From assembly GCA_947495075.1 (NCBI GenBank), contig CANLXH010000002.1:1240001-1304000 (forward strand): a stretch of 64,000 nucleotides of DNA. The letters are read 5' to 3'. The notes under the pieces were generated by a model. That model was not told the DNA's origin. It was given only the letters and a program-made list of their open reading frames with translations, and did not search any database. Position 1 is the stretch's first letter. Each line of letters begins with the position of its first letter. Shown here piece after piece: positions 1 through 10,200 of this stretch. The stretch comes from an uncultured Croceitalea sp. Lineage in GTDB: Bacteria > Bacteroidota > Bacteroidia > Flavobacteriales > Flavobacteriaceae. The position numbers and the translations under genes are program-made.

Positions 1-38
1 TTAAGAGTAAATAGAAACAATTGGTATCAATACAAATA

Positions 39-78
39 ATGTTGTAAAAACCTATAAATGTTGTACCTATGTTGTACC
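39..78. repeat. three short direct repeats ATGTTGTA(CC)
   Basis: The octamer ATGTTGTA occurs at 39-46, 58-65 and 69-76, the last two extended to ATGTTGTACC. They lie just beyond the 3' end of the initiator tRNA gene. Repeats of this kind next to a tRNA 3' end can be integrase arm sites, but no integrase is visible and the window edge hides the neighbour, so the role is unknown. Confidence 0.4.
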
Positions 79-91
79 CAGCGCATAAAAA

Positions 92-117
92 AAGGCCTCA
101 CATTTCTGTGAAGCCTT
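92..117 (-). terminator. terminator of the initiator tRNA
   Basis: An 11-bp stem (AAGGCCTCACA / TGTGAAGCCTT, one C-A mismatch, TTTC loop) is followed by seven T on the minus strand. It lies 11 bases beyond the tRNA 3' end, the expected place for a rho-independent terminator. Confidence 0.75.
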
Positions 118-128
118 ATCATTACTAG

Positions 129-201
<73 letters not shown>

Positions 202-209
202 ATATGGGT

Positions 210-259
210 TTTATCTCACTTGTATTAAAACTTTTGGGTTATGAACCCAACGAGATAAA
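210..259 (-). other. tRNA-like structure with duplicated initiator anticodon arm
   Basis: Bases 234-254 match the anticodon arm of the adjacent initiator tRNA (159-179) at 18 of 21 positions. Two of the three changes are compensatory, converting a C-G stem pair to T-A. The arm is enclosed by an 8-bp inverted repeat, TTTATCTC at 210-217 and GAGATAAA at 252-259. On the minus strand this reads as an acceptor-like stem, a CAU hairpin and a 16-base tail, directly upstream of the real tRNA. It lacks D and T arms. It may be a decayed tRNA duplication or a processing signal in the leader. Confidence 0.5.
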
Positions 260-385
260 GGACACTTCTATTTAAAGTGGGCGACAAATATACAACCGTT
301 TTTTACTTCAATCAAAAAAAGTTGTTCCTTTCCTGCAAAATAGTTTCATTCTTTGACAATTCTTATGATTTTTGCTTTAAATAGC

Positions 386-393
386 TACCTTCG
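386..393 (+). promoter_or_regulatory. possible -7 element of the symporter gene
   Basis: TACCTTCG is one base away from the Bacteroidota -7 consensus TAnnTTTG and lies six bases before the ATG at 399. It would give a very short leader. No convincing -33 element stands at the right distance, so the call is weak. Confidence 0.3.
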
Positions 394-398
394 AAAAT

Positions 399-1778
399 AT
401 GGAACAAATCAATACATATTTAAAAAACTTAGATGCTCTTGCTAGTTGGCCTATGTTTATTTTATTGATAGGTGGTGGAATTTTTTTAATGGTATATTCA
501 AGGCTATCACCTTACCGTTTATTTGGCCATGCTATTGCGATAACAAGAGGTAAATATGATGATAAGAACGCCAAAGGGGAGATTACATCTTTGCAAGCTC
601 TATCAGCAGCAGTTGCAGCTACCGTCGGTTTAGGTAATATATCTGGAGTTGCATTAGCAATAAGGGACGGAGGTCCAGGTGTAGTTTTTTGGATTTGGAT
701 GACAGCTATTATTGGTATGTGCATTAAATTTTACTCTTGTAGTCTTTCTATTATGTTTAGAGGAAAAGATTCAGAAGGAAAATTACAAGGTGGTCCTATG
801 TTTTATATAACTCAAGGCTTAGGCAAAAAATACAAACCCTTAGCTATCTTCTTTTGTATTGCGGGTCTTTTTGGTTTTTTAGGGGTCTTTACTGCTAATC
901 AGTTTACCGAAACTTTTATGAGCGTAGTTAAGCCAGAAGAAACATTGCTTGCTCTAGGAGGTATTAATGACGATGCGCTATTTTATTGGAAATTACTAAT
1001 AGGTTTTACATTAGCAGCTATAGCTTCATTAGTAATATTTGGGGGGTTAAAAAAAATAGCGAAAGTAGCGACAACACTAGTGCCTTTTATGGCATTTATA
1101 TACCTATTAGCTGTAGTTGTTGTAATTATTTTAAACGCATCACAAGTATTACCCTCATTAAAACTAGTTATTACAGAGGCATTTAATTTTAATACAATGG
1201 TTTCTGGAGGTTTTTGGGGTCTAGTGATTATAGGAGTTAAAAGAGCTATGTTTTCTAATGAAGCGGGTTTAGGTAGTGCGCCGATGTATCATGGACAATC
1301 TAAAACTGATGAACCCATTAGAGAAGGTCTAGTGGCTATGTTGGGGCCTTTTATAGATACAATTGTTATTTGTACATTAACAGCTATAGTTATTATTATT
1401 AGTGGTTCGTATCTGCAAGACAATGAAGGTATTGTAATGACATTAAAGGCTTTTGAAACTACTCTTGGTAGTTATGGAGATGATTTATTAATGATTATTG
1501 TATCTGCTTTTGCACTATCTACATTATTTACCTATTCCTATTATGGCGTTAAGTGCCTCTCTTTTTTAACCAATGCAAAAGTTGGAAAATATTATAACCA
1601 CTTTTTTATATTGATGATTGTTTTGGCGGCAATAGTTTCTTTAGATTTTGTAAAAACACTCATAGATTTATCATATGCTTTAATGGTAATACCAAATATG
1701 ATAGCTGTACTTTTACTTGCTCCTAAGGTGAATAAAGCCGCTAAGATTTATTTTCAAAAAATGAAAAATGAAAAATGA
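399..1778 (+). CDS. alanine/glycine:cation symporter (AGCS family)
   Basis: Integral membrane carrier that imports alanine or glycine with Na+ (family knowledge). The 459-residue protein has about ten hydrophobic segments. It carries the AGCS signatures: an early SAAVAATVGLGNISGVA stretch near residue 70 and the segment with KRAMFSNEAGLGSAP near residue 295, where the family places substrate and ion contacts. The length is normal for the family. The last codons overlap the start of era by 4 bp (ATGA), so the two genes are probably translationally coupled, although no functional link is obvious. Exact substrate cannot be read from sequence. Confidence 0.93.
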   Translation: MEQINTYLKNLDALASWPMFILLIGGGIFLMVYSRLSPYRLFGHAIAITRGKYDDKNAKGEITSLQALSAAVAATVGLGNISGVALAIRDGGPGVVFWIWMTAIIGMCIKFYSCSLSIMFRGKDSEGKLQGGPMFYITQGLGKKYKPLAIFFCIAGLFGFLGVFTANQFTETFMSVVKPEETLLALGGINDDALFYWKLLIGFTLAAIASLVIFGGLKKIAKVATTLVPFMAFIYLLAVVVVIILNASQVLPSLKLVITEAFNFNTMVSGGFWGLVIIGVKRAMFSNEAGLGSAPMYHGQSKTDEPIREGLVAMLGPFIDTIVICTLTAIVIIISGSYLQDNEGIVMTLKAFETTLGSYGDDLLMIIVSAFALSTLFTYSYYGVKCLSFLTNAKVGKYYNHFFILMIVLAAIVSLDFVKTLIDLSYALMVIPNMIAVLLLAPKVNKAAKIYFQKMKNEK

Positions 1779-2662
1779 AAGAACTAAAGCATAAAGCAGG
1801 TTTTGTAAATATTATAGGTAACCCCAATGTGGGGAAATCCACTTTAATGAATGCTTTTATAGGTGAGAAGCTTTCTATTATAACTTCTAAAGCGCAGACT
1901 ACAAGGCATCGCATTCTAGGGATTGTTAACGGAGATGATTTTCAGGTAATTTTGTCTGATACTCCTGGGATTATAAAACCAGCTTACGAAATGCAAAATG
2001 CGATGATGGATTTTGTAAAATCTGCTTTTGAAGATGCAGACGTGCTTTTGTATATGGTAGAAATTGGTGAAAAAGCATTGAAAGATGAAGCTTTTTTTAA
2101 AAAAATTCAAAATAGCAAAATACCCGTATTGCTATTGCTTAATAAAATAGATACTACAGAACAGCGCTTTTTAGAAGAACAGATTCAACATTGGCAAGAA
2201 GAACTTCCAAGAGCAGAAATCCATCCAATTTCAGCCTTGGAGAATTTTAATGTAAAAGAAGTTTTTAATAGAATATTGGAGTTATTACCAGAAGCACATC
2301 CTTTTTATCCAAAAGACCAACTCACAGATAAACCCGAACGTTTTTTCGTAAATGAGACTATTCGAGAGAAAATTTTAATGCATTACAAAAAAGAGATTCC
2401 ATACTCCGTTGAAGTAGAGACAGAAGAGTTTTTAGAAGATGAAAAAATTATTAGAATCCGTTCTGTGATTATGGTAGAACGTGATACTCAAAAAGGAATT
2501 ATCATAGGACACAAAGGGAGTGCTTTAAAAAGAGTTGGGGTTGAAGCTAGAAAAGATTTAGAGAAATTTTTTGATAAACAAGTACATATAGAATTGTATG
2601 TAAAGGTTAATAAAAACTGGCGTAGCAATTCCAATCAACTAAAACGCTTTGGATACCAATAA
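1775..2662 (+). CDS. era: GTPase Era
   Basis: Essential GTPase that binds the 3' end of 16S rRNA and acts in 30S ribosome assembly. The N-terminal G domain shows GNPNVGKST (about residues 16-24), the switch-I segment with TTRHR, DTPG near 63 and NKID near 124. The C-terminal KH domain, near residue 200 onward, includes IIGHKGSALKRVG. At 295 residues it is full length. Its start overlaps the symporter stop by 4 bp. The gene ends at a hairpin shared with the convergent SYLF gene. Confidence 0.98.
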   Translation: MKELKHKAGFVNIIGNPNVGKSTLMNAFIGEKLSIITSKAQTTRHRILGIVNGDDFQVILSDTPGIIKPAYEMQNAMMDFVKSAFEDADVLLYMVEIGEKALKDEAFFKKIQNSKIPVLLLLNKIDTTEQRFLEEQIQHWQEELPRAEIHPISALENFNVKEVFNRILELLPEAHPFYPKDQLTDKPERFFVNETIREKILMHYKKEIPYSVEVETEEFLEDEKIIRIRSVIMVERDTQKGIIIGHKGSALKRVGVEARKDLEKFFDKQVHIELYVKVNKNWRSNSNQLKRFGYQ

Positions 2663-2664
2663 AA

Positions 2665-2687
2665 AAGGGCCGGTAAAACCGACCCTT
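2665..2687 (-). terminator. terminator after the SYLF gene, convergent with era
   Basis: Stem AAGGGCCGGT / ACCGACCCTT with one C-A mismatch and an AAA loop. On the minus strand the stem runs into six T, which suits termination of the SYLF gene. On the plus strand, after era, the 3' side lacks a T run, so termination there would be weaker. Confidence 0.7.
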
Positions 2688-2716
2688 AAACTAACTAACT
2701 CAAAACTAACTTAAAC

Positions 2717-3253
2717 TTATTGTGGAATAGGGGAGAACTTAAACTTTTGACCACCTACAGAAGCATCTGCCATAAGCCCTGCTTTAGGTAAAGCAAATAC
2801 AGCTACCCCATCTTTATATTTTGCATTGAATGCAATCCCTGATTTAACAGCTACAGCAGAAGCTTCAGCGCCAAATTGAAAATTACTATCCTTAAATGCT
2901 TTTAAATCTTCTTTTTCTTCAAAAAAGATTACCTCGATAATGGCTTGCCCACCGGCTTGTAATCCAACATTCAACTTTTTTAAGCTCGCCATTCCAATTA
3001 TGGCGTCATCCTCATAAACTACACCATTACCAGATGCTCCACCTATAATAAACCCACCTTTCCCTACATTTGGGAAAATTACATACCCAGCAGATTTATT
3101 AAAGAAATTTTCTAACCCAGCATCTTGTTTTAAAAGTGTTTGCTTGGCTTTGTTGGCATCGTTAATTATTTTTCTGTCTTTTTTATTTTGTCCATAAGTA
3201 ATGGTGACAACTAAAAGAGTAATTACTAGCGTTAATACTTTTAAGGTTTTCAT
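2717..3253 (-). CDS. secreted SYLF (Ysc84-type) domain protein
   Basis: SYLF/Ysc84 proteins bind lipid, and bacterial members are small exported proteins of unclear role. The start at 3253 is preferred over one 12 codons upstream because it opens directly with a clean signal peptide (MKTLKVLTLVITLL, cleavage after TYG). The mature part carries the family pattern: KSAGYVIFPNVGKGGFIIGG, then GNGVVY and a glycine-rich beta-sandwich with LNVGLQAGGQ and FGAEASAVAV. The gene stands alone, convergent with era. Function in this organism is unknown; the domain call is firm. Confidence 0.85.
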   Translation of the reverse strand: MKTLKVLTLVITLLVVTITYGQNKKDRKIINDANKAKQTLLKQDAGLENFFNKSAGYVIFPNVGKGGFIIGGASGNGVVYEDDAIIGMASLKKLNVGLQAGGQAIIEVIFFEEKEDLKAFKDSNFQFGAEASAVAVKSGIAFNAKYKDGVAVFALPKAGLMADASVGGQKFKFSPIPQ

Positions 3254-3414
3254 ATTTGTTTTTGGTATTTGTATTATATACGTTTTCACGTTTTTATTTA
3301 GTCGTTAAGTCAATGTTATAAAAGCTTAAAGTTTTGTTATAAAATAATTTGTAATTAAGAAGTACTTATCTACTATTAATCTTCTATAATGCTGTTAGGG
3401 ATTTTAGATTGTAC

Positions 3415-3422
3415 TACCTTTG
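3415..3422 (+). promoter_or_regulatory. -7 promoter element of der
   Basis: TACCTTTG is an exact match to the Bacteroidota -7 consensus TAnnTTTG, 17 bases before the der ATG. This gives a leader of roughly ten bases. A -33 TTG is not obvious upstream. Confidence 0.5.
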
Positions 3423-3439
3423 CCTACTAATTTATTGAT

Positions 3440-4741
3440 ATGGGCGCAATTGTAGCCATAGTGGGAAGACCAAATGTTGGAAAATCAACCTTCTTTAATC
3501 GCTTAATACAAAGAAGAGAAGCCATAGTTGATGCTGTAAGTGGAGTTACACGGGACCGTCATTATGGTAAAAGTGACTGGAACGGAAAAGAGTTTTCACT
3601 TATTGATACCGGAGGATATGTAGTTGGTAGCGATGATATTTTTGAAAAAGAAATTGATAAGCAAGTAGAACTAGCTATTGATGAAGCGGACGCTATTATT
3701 TTTATGGTTGATGTAGAATCTGGTGTTACTGGAATGGATGAAGATGTGGCTAAACTACTCCGTCGTGTAGATAAACCTGTTTTTTTAGCTATAAATAAAG
3801 TAGATAATGCGCAACGAGAAACTGATGCTGTGGAGTTTTATTCTTTGGGCTTAGGAGAATATTTCACACTTTCTAGTATTAATGGAAGTGGTACTGGGGA
3901 GTTACTTGATGCATTGGTTAAGGTTTTACCGGAGGTTGTTGAGGAAGATAGTGAGTTGCCTCGCTTTGCGGTTGTAGGAAGGCCAAATGCAGGTAAGTCA
4001 TCCTTTATTAACGCTTTAATAGGTGAAGAAAGATATATAGTAACTGATATTGCTGGGACGACTAGGGATAGTATTGATACCAAATACAATCGTTTTGGAT
4101 TTGAATTTAATTTGGTTGATACTGCTGGAATTCGTCGTAAGGCTAAAGTAAAAGAAGACTTAGAATTTTACTCGGTTATGCGTTCTGTTCGTGCAATTGA
4201 ACATGCAGATGTTTGTATTTTACTATTAGATGCTACTAGAGGATTTGATGGACAGGTACAGAATATATTTTGGCTAGCGCAACGAAATAATAAAGGGATT
4301 GTAATCTTAGTAAATAAATGGGATTTAGTTGAAAAAGAAACTAATTCTGTCCGTGATTTTGAGAAAAAGATTAGAGAGGCCATGGAACCTTTTGTTGATG
4401 TTCCAATTCTATTTATTTCGGTATTAAACAAACAACGTATTTTTAAAGCTATTGAAACCGCGGTTGAAGTGTATAAAAATCGTTCTAAAAAAATAGTCAC
4501 CAGAAAATTGAACGATGTTATGTTGCCTATTATAGAGAACAGACCTCCTCCTGCTTACAAGGGCAAGTTTGTAAAAATTAAGTTTTGTACGCAACTACCA
4601 ACACCGTATCCTCAGTTTGCATTTTTCTGCAATCTTCCACAATATGTGCGAGAACCTTATAAGCGATTTTTAGAAAATAAGCTCCGAGAAAATTATGATT
4701 TTTCAGGTGTTCCAATTACTGTTTTTATGCGTAAAAAGTAA
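3440..4741 (+). CDS. der: ribosome biogenesis GTPase Der (EngA)
   Basis: Essential tandem GTPase for 50S subunit maturation. Two G domains are visible: the first with GRPNVGKST (about 9-17), DTGG and NKVD; the second with GRPNAGKSS (about 180), DTAG and NKWD. A C-terminal KH-like domain follows ([17 protein letters not shown] near 365). At 433 residues it is typical in length. It converges on pbpC with 7 bp between the stops, and no terminator is visible between them. Confidence 0.98.
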   Translation: MGAIVAIVGRPNVGKSTFFNRLIQRREAIVDAVSGVTRDRHYGKSDWNGKEFSLIDTGGYVVGSDDIFEKEIDKQVELAIDEADAIIFMVDVESGVTGMDEDVAKLLRRVDKPVFLAINKVDNAQRETDAVEFYSLGLGEYFTLSSINGSGTGELLDALVKVLPEVVEEDSELPRFAVVGRPNAGKSSFINALIGEERYIVTDIAGTTRDSIDTKYNRFGFEFNLVDTAGIRRKAKVKEDLEFYSVMRSVRAIEHADVCILLLDATRGFDGQVQNIFWLAQRNNKGIVILVNKWDLVEKETNSVRDFEKKIREAMEPFVDVPILFISVLNKQRIFKAIETAVEVYKNRSKKIVTRKLNDVMLPIIENRPPPAYKGKFVKIKFCTQLPTPYPQFAFFCNLPQYVREPYKRFLENKLRENYDFSGVPITVFMRKK

Positions 4742-4748
4742 TTAAAAG

Positions 4749-7112
4749 TCAATTTCTAGATGCCATTTTAAGCTGTAAATTTTGCTGAATTCTATTCCCA
4801 TTATCATCGACAGCTGTTAGTACATATTCACCTGGTTTTACAGTATGCAAAAGTTCATGAATATTGGTAGTAGAAGTGATGTATGTATCGTCTAAATACC
4901 AATGAATTTCAGTTTCTGGTTGTTGGTGCGCTAGCTTAAAAATTACTTCTGAAGATGAATTTCCTAAGTCTCTTGAGAGCAATACTACTTCATCCTTTTT
5001 AGGGTAAATGAATTCCATTAATGAATTTTCTAGTGTAGAACATCCATCTAAATAAGGTGGAAGCACTCTGTAATTAGTATTAGAAGTAGCATAATAATAT
5101 TCGATTCCTGTGGGTAAGCTAAACCAATTCTTATATACCATATTTTCTAAGGGATAACAAGCAGAATTAACTCTGAATTGCATTGAGTTATCTAAAATCA
5201 CTTGTTTATGATAAGGACATTGCTTTGTTTTTTCACCATTACGCGGCTGTAATTTTGTTTCTATCTCTTCACAGAAAGAAGAAGCTATATAACCACTTTT
5301 TTTACATGTTTCTAATTCGGTTAAATCATCAAAAGGTTCTTGGAACGATTTGCTTTTTGGTAAAACATCGAGCATATCAAATAAGATAGGAGCGGCAGCT
5401 GTAATTCCGGTAAGTCCTGGTCTCCCTTCACCATCCGCATTACCTACCCAAACACCGATAGCGTATTTTGATGTAACACCAACTGCCCAAGCATCTTTAA
5501 ACCCAAAACTAGTTCCAGTTTTCCAAGCTATGGGTTGTGACTCGTTAAAAAATTGCCAGTTTTCGCCACCTTCTGGTCGGTTAACTTCTTGCAAGGCTTC
5601 GGTCATATGATAAATAGCTCCAGCATTAAAAACAGAAGCTTCGAAAAGTGTTTTTCCAAAGTCTGGTTGGTGGTTGAATAAATAACTGGGTTCTACAAAT
5701 TCGTTAGAGCGATAAGTACTAGAGTTGGAAACAAAATAATTCAATATTGATGCAGATGAAGCATATGTTTTAGTAACATCCCAGAGAGAACTTTCAGCAC
5801 CGCCTAAAATTAGTGCAAGTCCATAATGGCTAGCGGATTTATCAATGGATTTTAGATTGGCTTTTTGGAGTTTGTTGTAAAATTTTTGAAGACCATATGA
5901 TCTTAATAACCTCACTGCAGGTACATTTAAAGAACGAGATAGGGCTCTGCTCGCAGGTACTACACCTGCATATTTTTTATTAAAATTTTTGGGATTATAC
6001 CCATTTATTACTGTTGGTATGTCTTTTACTAAAGCATCTGGAAGTAATTGACCTTCATGCAATAGAGCGGCAAAAAGAAATGGTTTTAGAGTGCTGCCAG
6101 TGCTTCTATTTTTAGTGATGATATCTACATAATTTCCATGTGCTTTGTTTGAAGCCGAATTTCCTACATAGCTAAGTACTTGTCTTGTTTCTATGTCTAA
6201 TACGAGTATGGCTAGATTATGTATTTCATTACTTTCTAAGCGTTGATGATGAATAGAAGCTATGTTATTTGCATTTAATTGTAATTGCCTGTCTATAGAG
6301 GTTTTAATTCGTTTTCCAGGATGTTCTTTTTTTATGCGTTCCATAAGATGTGGTGTTATGTTTGGGAGTGCAAGTGGTTTTTGAGGTAATGGTTCAGAAA
6401 GAGCAAGCTCATGTGTGGTTACATCAATAACTTTTTTAGTTAGTAATTTATCAAGTAATCGATTACGCTTATCCAATAGCAGTTTTTCATTCTTACCTGG
6501 AAAAATAAGAGAGGGTGCATTGGGTAATACGGCAAGCGTAGCGGCTTGGCCCCAACTTAATTCTTGTGCAGGAATTCCAAAGTAGCGCCAAGAAGCAGTT
6601 TCTAATCCTACTACATTTCCGCCATAAGGGGTATGGGTTGCATATAGCTTTAAGATTTCATCTTTAGAATGCCTGAATTCTAATCGTGTCGCCATGAAAA
6701 TTTCGATAACTTTTTCAAAATAAGTCCGACTTTTGTTTTTTCTGCTTAAGCGAATCACTTGCTGTGTAATAGTACTTCCTCCACGACGGGTTTCCTTGGT
6801 AATGTTGTGTTTTATGGCGTTGAAGATTGAAATTGGATTAAAACCAGGATGCTTGTAAAAATATTCATCTTCAAAAAGCAAAACACTTTGCTTAAATCGT
6901 TCGGGAACCGAATCCATTTTAGGGAAGCGCCATTGCCCATCATCGGCAATCCGAGCTCCAAGCAAAACATTATCGGAACTGGTTACTACTGTTGAAGTGG
7001 GTGCTGTAAATAGCTTTTTAGGTAGGCAGAACAGCCATACCACAAATACAACAGCAAAAAAAGAAAGTTTTATGCGGTGTTTTTTTAAATATGTGTAAAA
7101 CTTTACAGACAC
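4749..7112 (-). CDS. pbpC: penicillin-binding protein 1C
   Basis: Bifunctional peptidoglycan synthase: a glycosyltransferase (GT51) plus a transpeptidase. One N-terminal membrane anchor (residues 15-30). The GT51 domain has catalytic Glu81 in the FEDEYFYKHPGF segment and the RRGGSTITQQ motif (109-118). The transpeptidase shows SxxK at 340-343 (STLK), SxN at 394-396 (SLN) and KTGTS further on. The C-terminal 90 residues fit the beta-sandwich BiPBP_C domain typical of PBP1C. The next gene downstream in the same orientation is the alpha-2-macroglobulin, the classic pbpC partner. At 787 residues it is full length. Confidence 0.95.
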   Translation of the reverse strand: MSVKFYTYLKKHRIKLSFFAVVFVVWLFCLPKKLFTAPTSTVVTSSDNVLLGARIADDGQWRFPKMDSVPERFKQSVLLFEDEYFYKHPGFNPISIFNAIKHNITKETRRGGSTITQQVIRLSRKNKSRTYFEKVIEIFMATRLEFRHSKDEILKLYATHTPYGGNVVGLETASWRYFGIPAQELSWGQAATLAVLPNAPSLIFPGKNEKLLLDKRNRLLDKLLTKKVIDVTTHELALSEPLPQKPLALPNITPHLMERIKKEHPGKRIKTSIDRQLQLNANNIASIHHQRLESNEIHNLAILVLDIETRQVLSYVGNSASNKAHGNYVDIITKNRSTGSTLKPFLFAALLHEGQLLPDALVKDIPTVINGYNPKNFNKKYAGVVPASRALSRSLNVPAVRLLRSYGLQKFYNKLQKANLKSIDKSASHYGLALILGGAESSLWDVTKTYASSASILNYFVSNSSTYRSNEFVEPSYLFNHQPDFGKTLFEASVFNAGAIYHMTEALQEVNRPEGGENWQFFNESQPIAWKTGTSFGFKDAWAVGVTSKYAIGVWVGNADGEGRPGLTGITAAAPILFDMLDVLPKSKSFQEPFDDLTELETCKKSGYIASSFCEEIETKLQPRNGEKTKQCPYHKQVILDNSMQFRVNSACYPLENMVYKNWFSLPTGIEYYYATSNTNYRVLPPYLDGCSTLENSLMEFIYPKKDEVVLLSRDLGNSSSEVIFKLAHQQPETEIHWYLDDTYITSTTNIHELLHTVKPGEYVLTAVDDNGNRIQQNLQLKMASRN

Positions 7113-7208
7113 TAATTATGTTCTAAAGATTTGTGGATTCAAGTACTTCAACTATTGTTCTCGATACATTTTAATATTAAAACACTCGAACTGATGGTTA
7201 TTTCAAAT

Positions 7209-10200
7209 CTATCGAACAACCTTAATCCATTGCCCTATATTTCTGGCATAACTCGTATTGTCATACATGGCCTCTACTTGGGCTCCTGGTAAATAATACT
7301 CACCTAAGAACGAAGCGTTCAATTTTATAGTAAACGTTTTACTTTTTTTAGCTCCTAGTCCAAAATATAAATTGGTACGGTCGTCACGTGTGTCAATATA
7401 ATCTGCATTGCCTGAGTTATTATTAGCTCCATCAACGTATGAAGTATTTACAATCTCCCAGCCGCTCGGTACAATTTGAGTTAATGCTAAATTCTCGTAG
7501 CCATCGTTAGTTGTATTATAAACAGTAATCTGAGCTTGTAGTTCAGTTCCTTGCCTTAGTTCGGTTACGTTAATTGATTTCCCTACGGCATCTAAATAGT
7601 TAACTTTGATATTTAGCTTTTTTTGCTGCTCCAATTCCTGTCCTACAGGTAATTTACCACTTTGGGTAAGGGTAGCATAAATCACATTATTCTGATTATT
7701 TTTTACAAAGAGTTGTCCTTCTTTAGAAGAAATAGCAACAGAACGTTGTGCAATTGCTCTATCCGTTTTAACCGTTGTCTCTTTACCATTATTAGTAAAT
7801 ATGATGTTTATGGATTTACCACCATTTTTACCAACCATTTTTGCCATGGCCAATAAAGCATAAGAAGTTTCCTGTGTGCTAGACCATCTTTGTGAAGAAA
7901 GGTTCTTTGCCAGTGAGAGTGCTAAATCACGTTGTTGGCTATCACCAAGGAGAACCATTGTCTCCAGAGCCATAGCACGATTTCTAAACACAGAGCCATA
8001 AGTTCTATAATCGTAAGAGTTAGGCTTAAAGTTGATGTTTGCAACCTTAGTTAATTCTTTAGCGATTGCTTCTTTACCCACTAATGCATAAGCTGCCGCC
8101 AAACGCCATTTGGCTTCGTTACTTAAATTCTTGGTTTCTCGTAACCTATTCATAGCCGCTAACTCAGGTTGTTGTGCTAGCGCTAAAGTATATAGGCGAT
8201 ACGCTTGTGAGATGTCATCATTATACCTAGTGGTTTGATTACTCCATTGTTTAGATGCATTTTTCTGATAACGCAACCAATTACTTAAAAAAGTCAATGG
8301 TAATTGATATCCTTTTTGTTTGGCTTCTAATAAAAAATGTCCTGCGTAAGAGCTACCCCAATCATCTGCATAGTTATAACCAGGCCAATAGCTTAAACCA
8401 CCATTTGGTGCTTGAAAATCACTTAATTTTTTAATGGCACTTTTGATGTTTTTTTCAATCTCTTTTTTCTTCTCAAAAGTAATATCCACTATATCGGCCA
8501 AGAATAGTTGTGGAAAAGCTGCTGAAGTAGTTTGCTCTACACAACCATGTGGATATCTGACTAGATATTCTATTCTTTTAGAGAAATCCATTGGAGGTAG
8601 CGTAGAGAATTCAATGAAAGCCGAATTAGTACCAGAAGTTCCAAAAGTTGAAAAATCAATTGTTTGCGATTGATTTTCTATTATCGTATATAACGAACTT
8701 TTTGTAGTTATCGGATTAGGGTTTTCAACATCAATCTCTGTTTCACTGGTCGCTTTTTCTCCTGCTCCAGAAGCGCTCACTTTGATAGTTTGAAATGATT
8801 TTGTTGGATTTACCTTAAAGTCAAAATTGACAATTTGCTCCCCAACCGAATTAAAGGTGATGTTTTTAGAAGTAGCCCCAATAGGTTCTAATGAATTTCC
8901 AGCATCAATACTCACTTTTACATTTTTTACTTTTTTCTCCATAGCAAAAACTGTGACTGGGATGGTAACTGTTTCTCCTGGAGATAGTTTTCTAGGAATA
9001 GAGGTTAAAACCATAAGAGGTTTACGAACAGGAGTAGTTTTATCCGTTTTACCATAAGCACTTTTAGCATTACCAGCAATAAGCATGGTACGCACAGAAC
9101 CTACGTAATTTGGCATTTGTATTTCATGAGTTGCTTTATCGCCTGCTTTTAAGGTGAAAGGTCCCAAATAAGAAACAACAGGCTTAAAACGTTGTGCTTT
9201 TCGGTTCTTGCTACCTTCTGCAATACCACCACCACCAATAGCATAAATATTATCTACACTTATAGAATAGGCACCCATGACATCGTCAAAAATGTCAAAG
9301 GTTTTTACCCCTAAGGCTTGCCTTGCATAGAATGAAGAATGAATATCTGGCGTTTTAAATCGGGTTAAATCTAATAATCCGTCATCAACAACAGCGATGG
9401 AATACGTCATTGGTTTTTTGTTCGCTTCTGAGACTGAAACCTTAAAGCTTTTTTCTGGCTCTAAAACATCTGGCATTTGTAGTTTAGGCGCTAAAAATGT
9501 TGCTGGATTTTCAACTAGAATAGGCACAACACCGTATAATCTAATTGGTAAATCATTGACTACTTGGCCATGAGGTTGTAATAGTGAAATATTAATGTAA
9601 GCATTAGGCGCCATTTCCGCCGTGATAGGAATGGTAGCTTTGGTTTCTTTTGCTGAGGTTTCTATCCATTGTGTAGAAAGTACTTCAGAACCATTTTCAA
9701 TACTTAACAATGCACGTCCACCTTTGTCAGAAGCAAAAGTTACCACGGCATTTTCACCCAATTCATATTTTTCTTTATCTGCTGCAAACAGTAATATTTT
9801 AGAACTTTCCGTATCGCCAGAGGTAGGTCTTCTCCACCAGTTTCTGTAGAAATACGCTGTTCTTCCTGTGGCATGACCAGAAACTTCATCAAACACGCGA
9901 ATTAAGTAGCGACCACCGTCATCATCAGAGATATTTATATTAAAATTCCCTTTACCATCAGCTCCGGTGTTAACGGTCATTTCTTTAAATGGTCTATGAA
10001 CCGTTGCGTTTTCATATCTAGATAGATTGTCATAACCTCTGTTCCACCACCAGCGCCATTCAATCTTAAATACTTTTACTTTCAATTTTCTATTAGCTGC
10101 AGGTTTACCTTCTTCTGTTACTGAAGCCACATCAAAAGTGGTATTCTCATCCGTTAAAAAGGAACCATACTGTTTTGCTTCTGGAGAACGTAATCCTACA

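Noticed and set aside
351-360. TTGACA sequence before the symporter gene as a -35 box
   Set aside because: Bacteroidota use a different primary sigma consensus, and the distance to the TACCTTCG element is about 30 bp, too far.
2686-2713. Repeated ACTAAC units resembling the TetR half site
   Set aside because: They lie between the era end and the SYLF stop, in a 3' region without a promoter, and lack the inverted GTTAGT partner at the right spacing.
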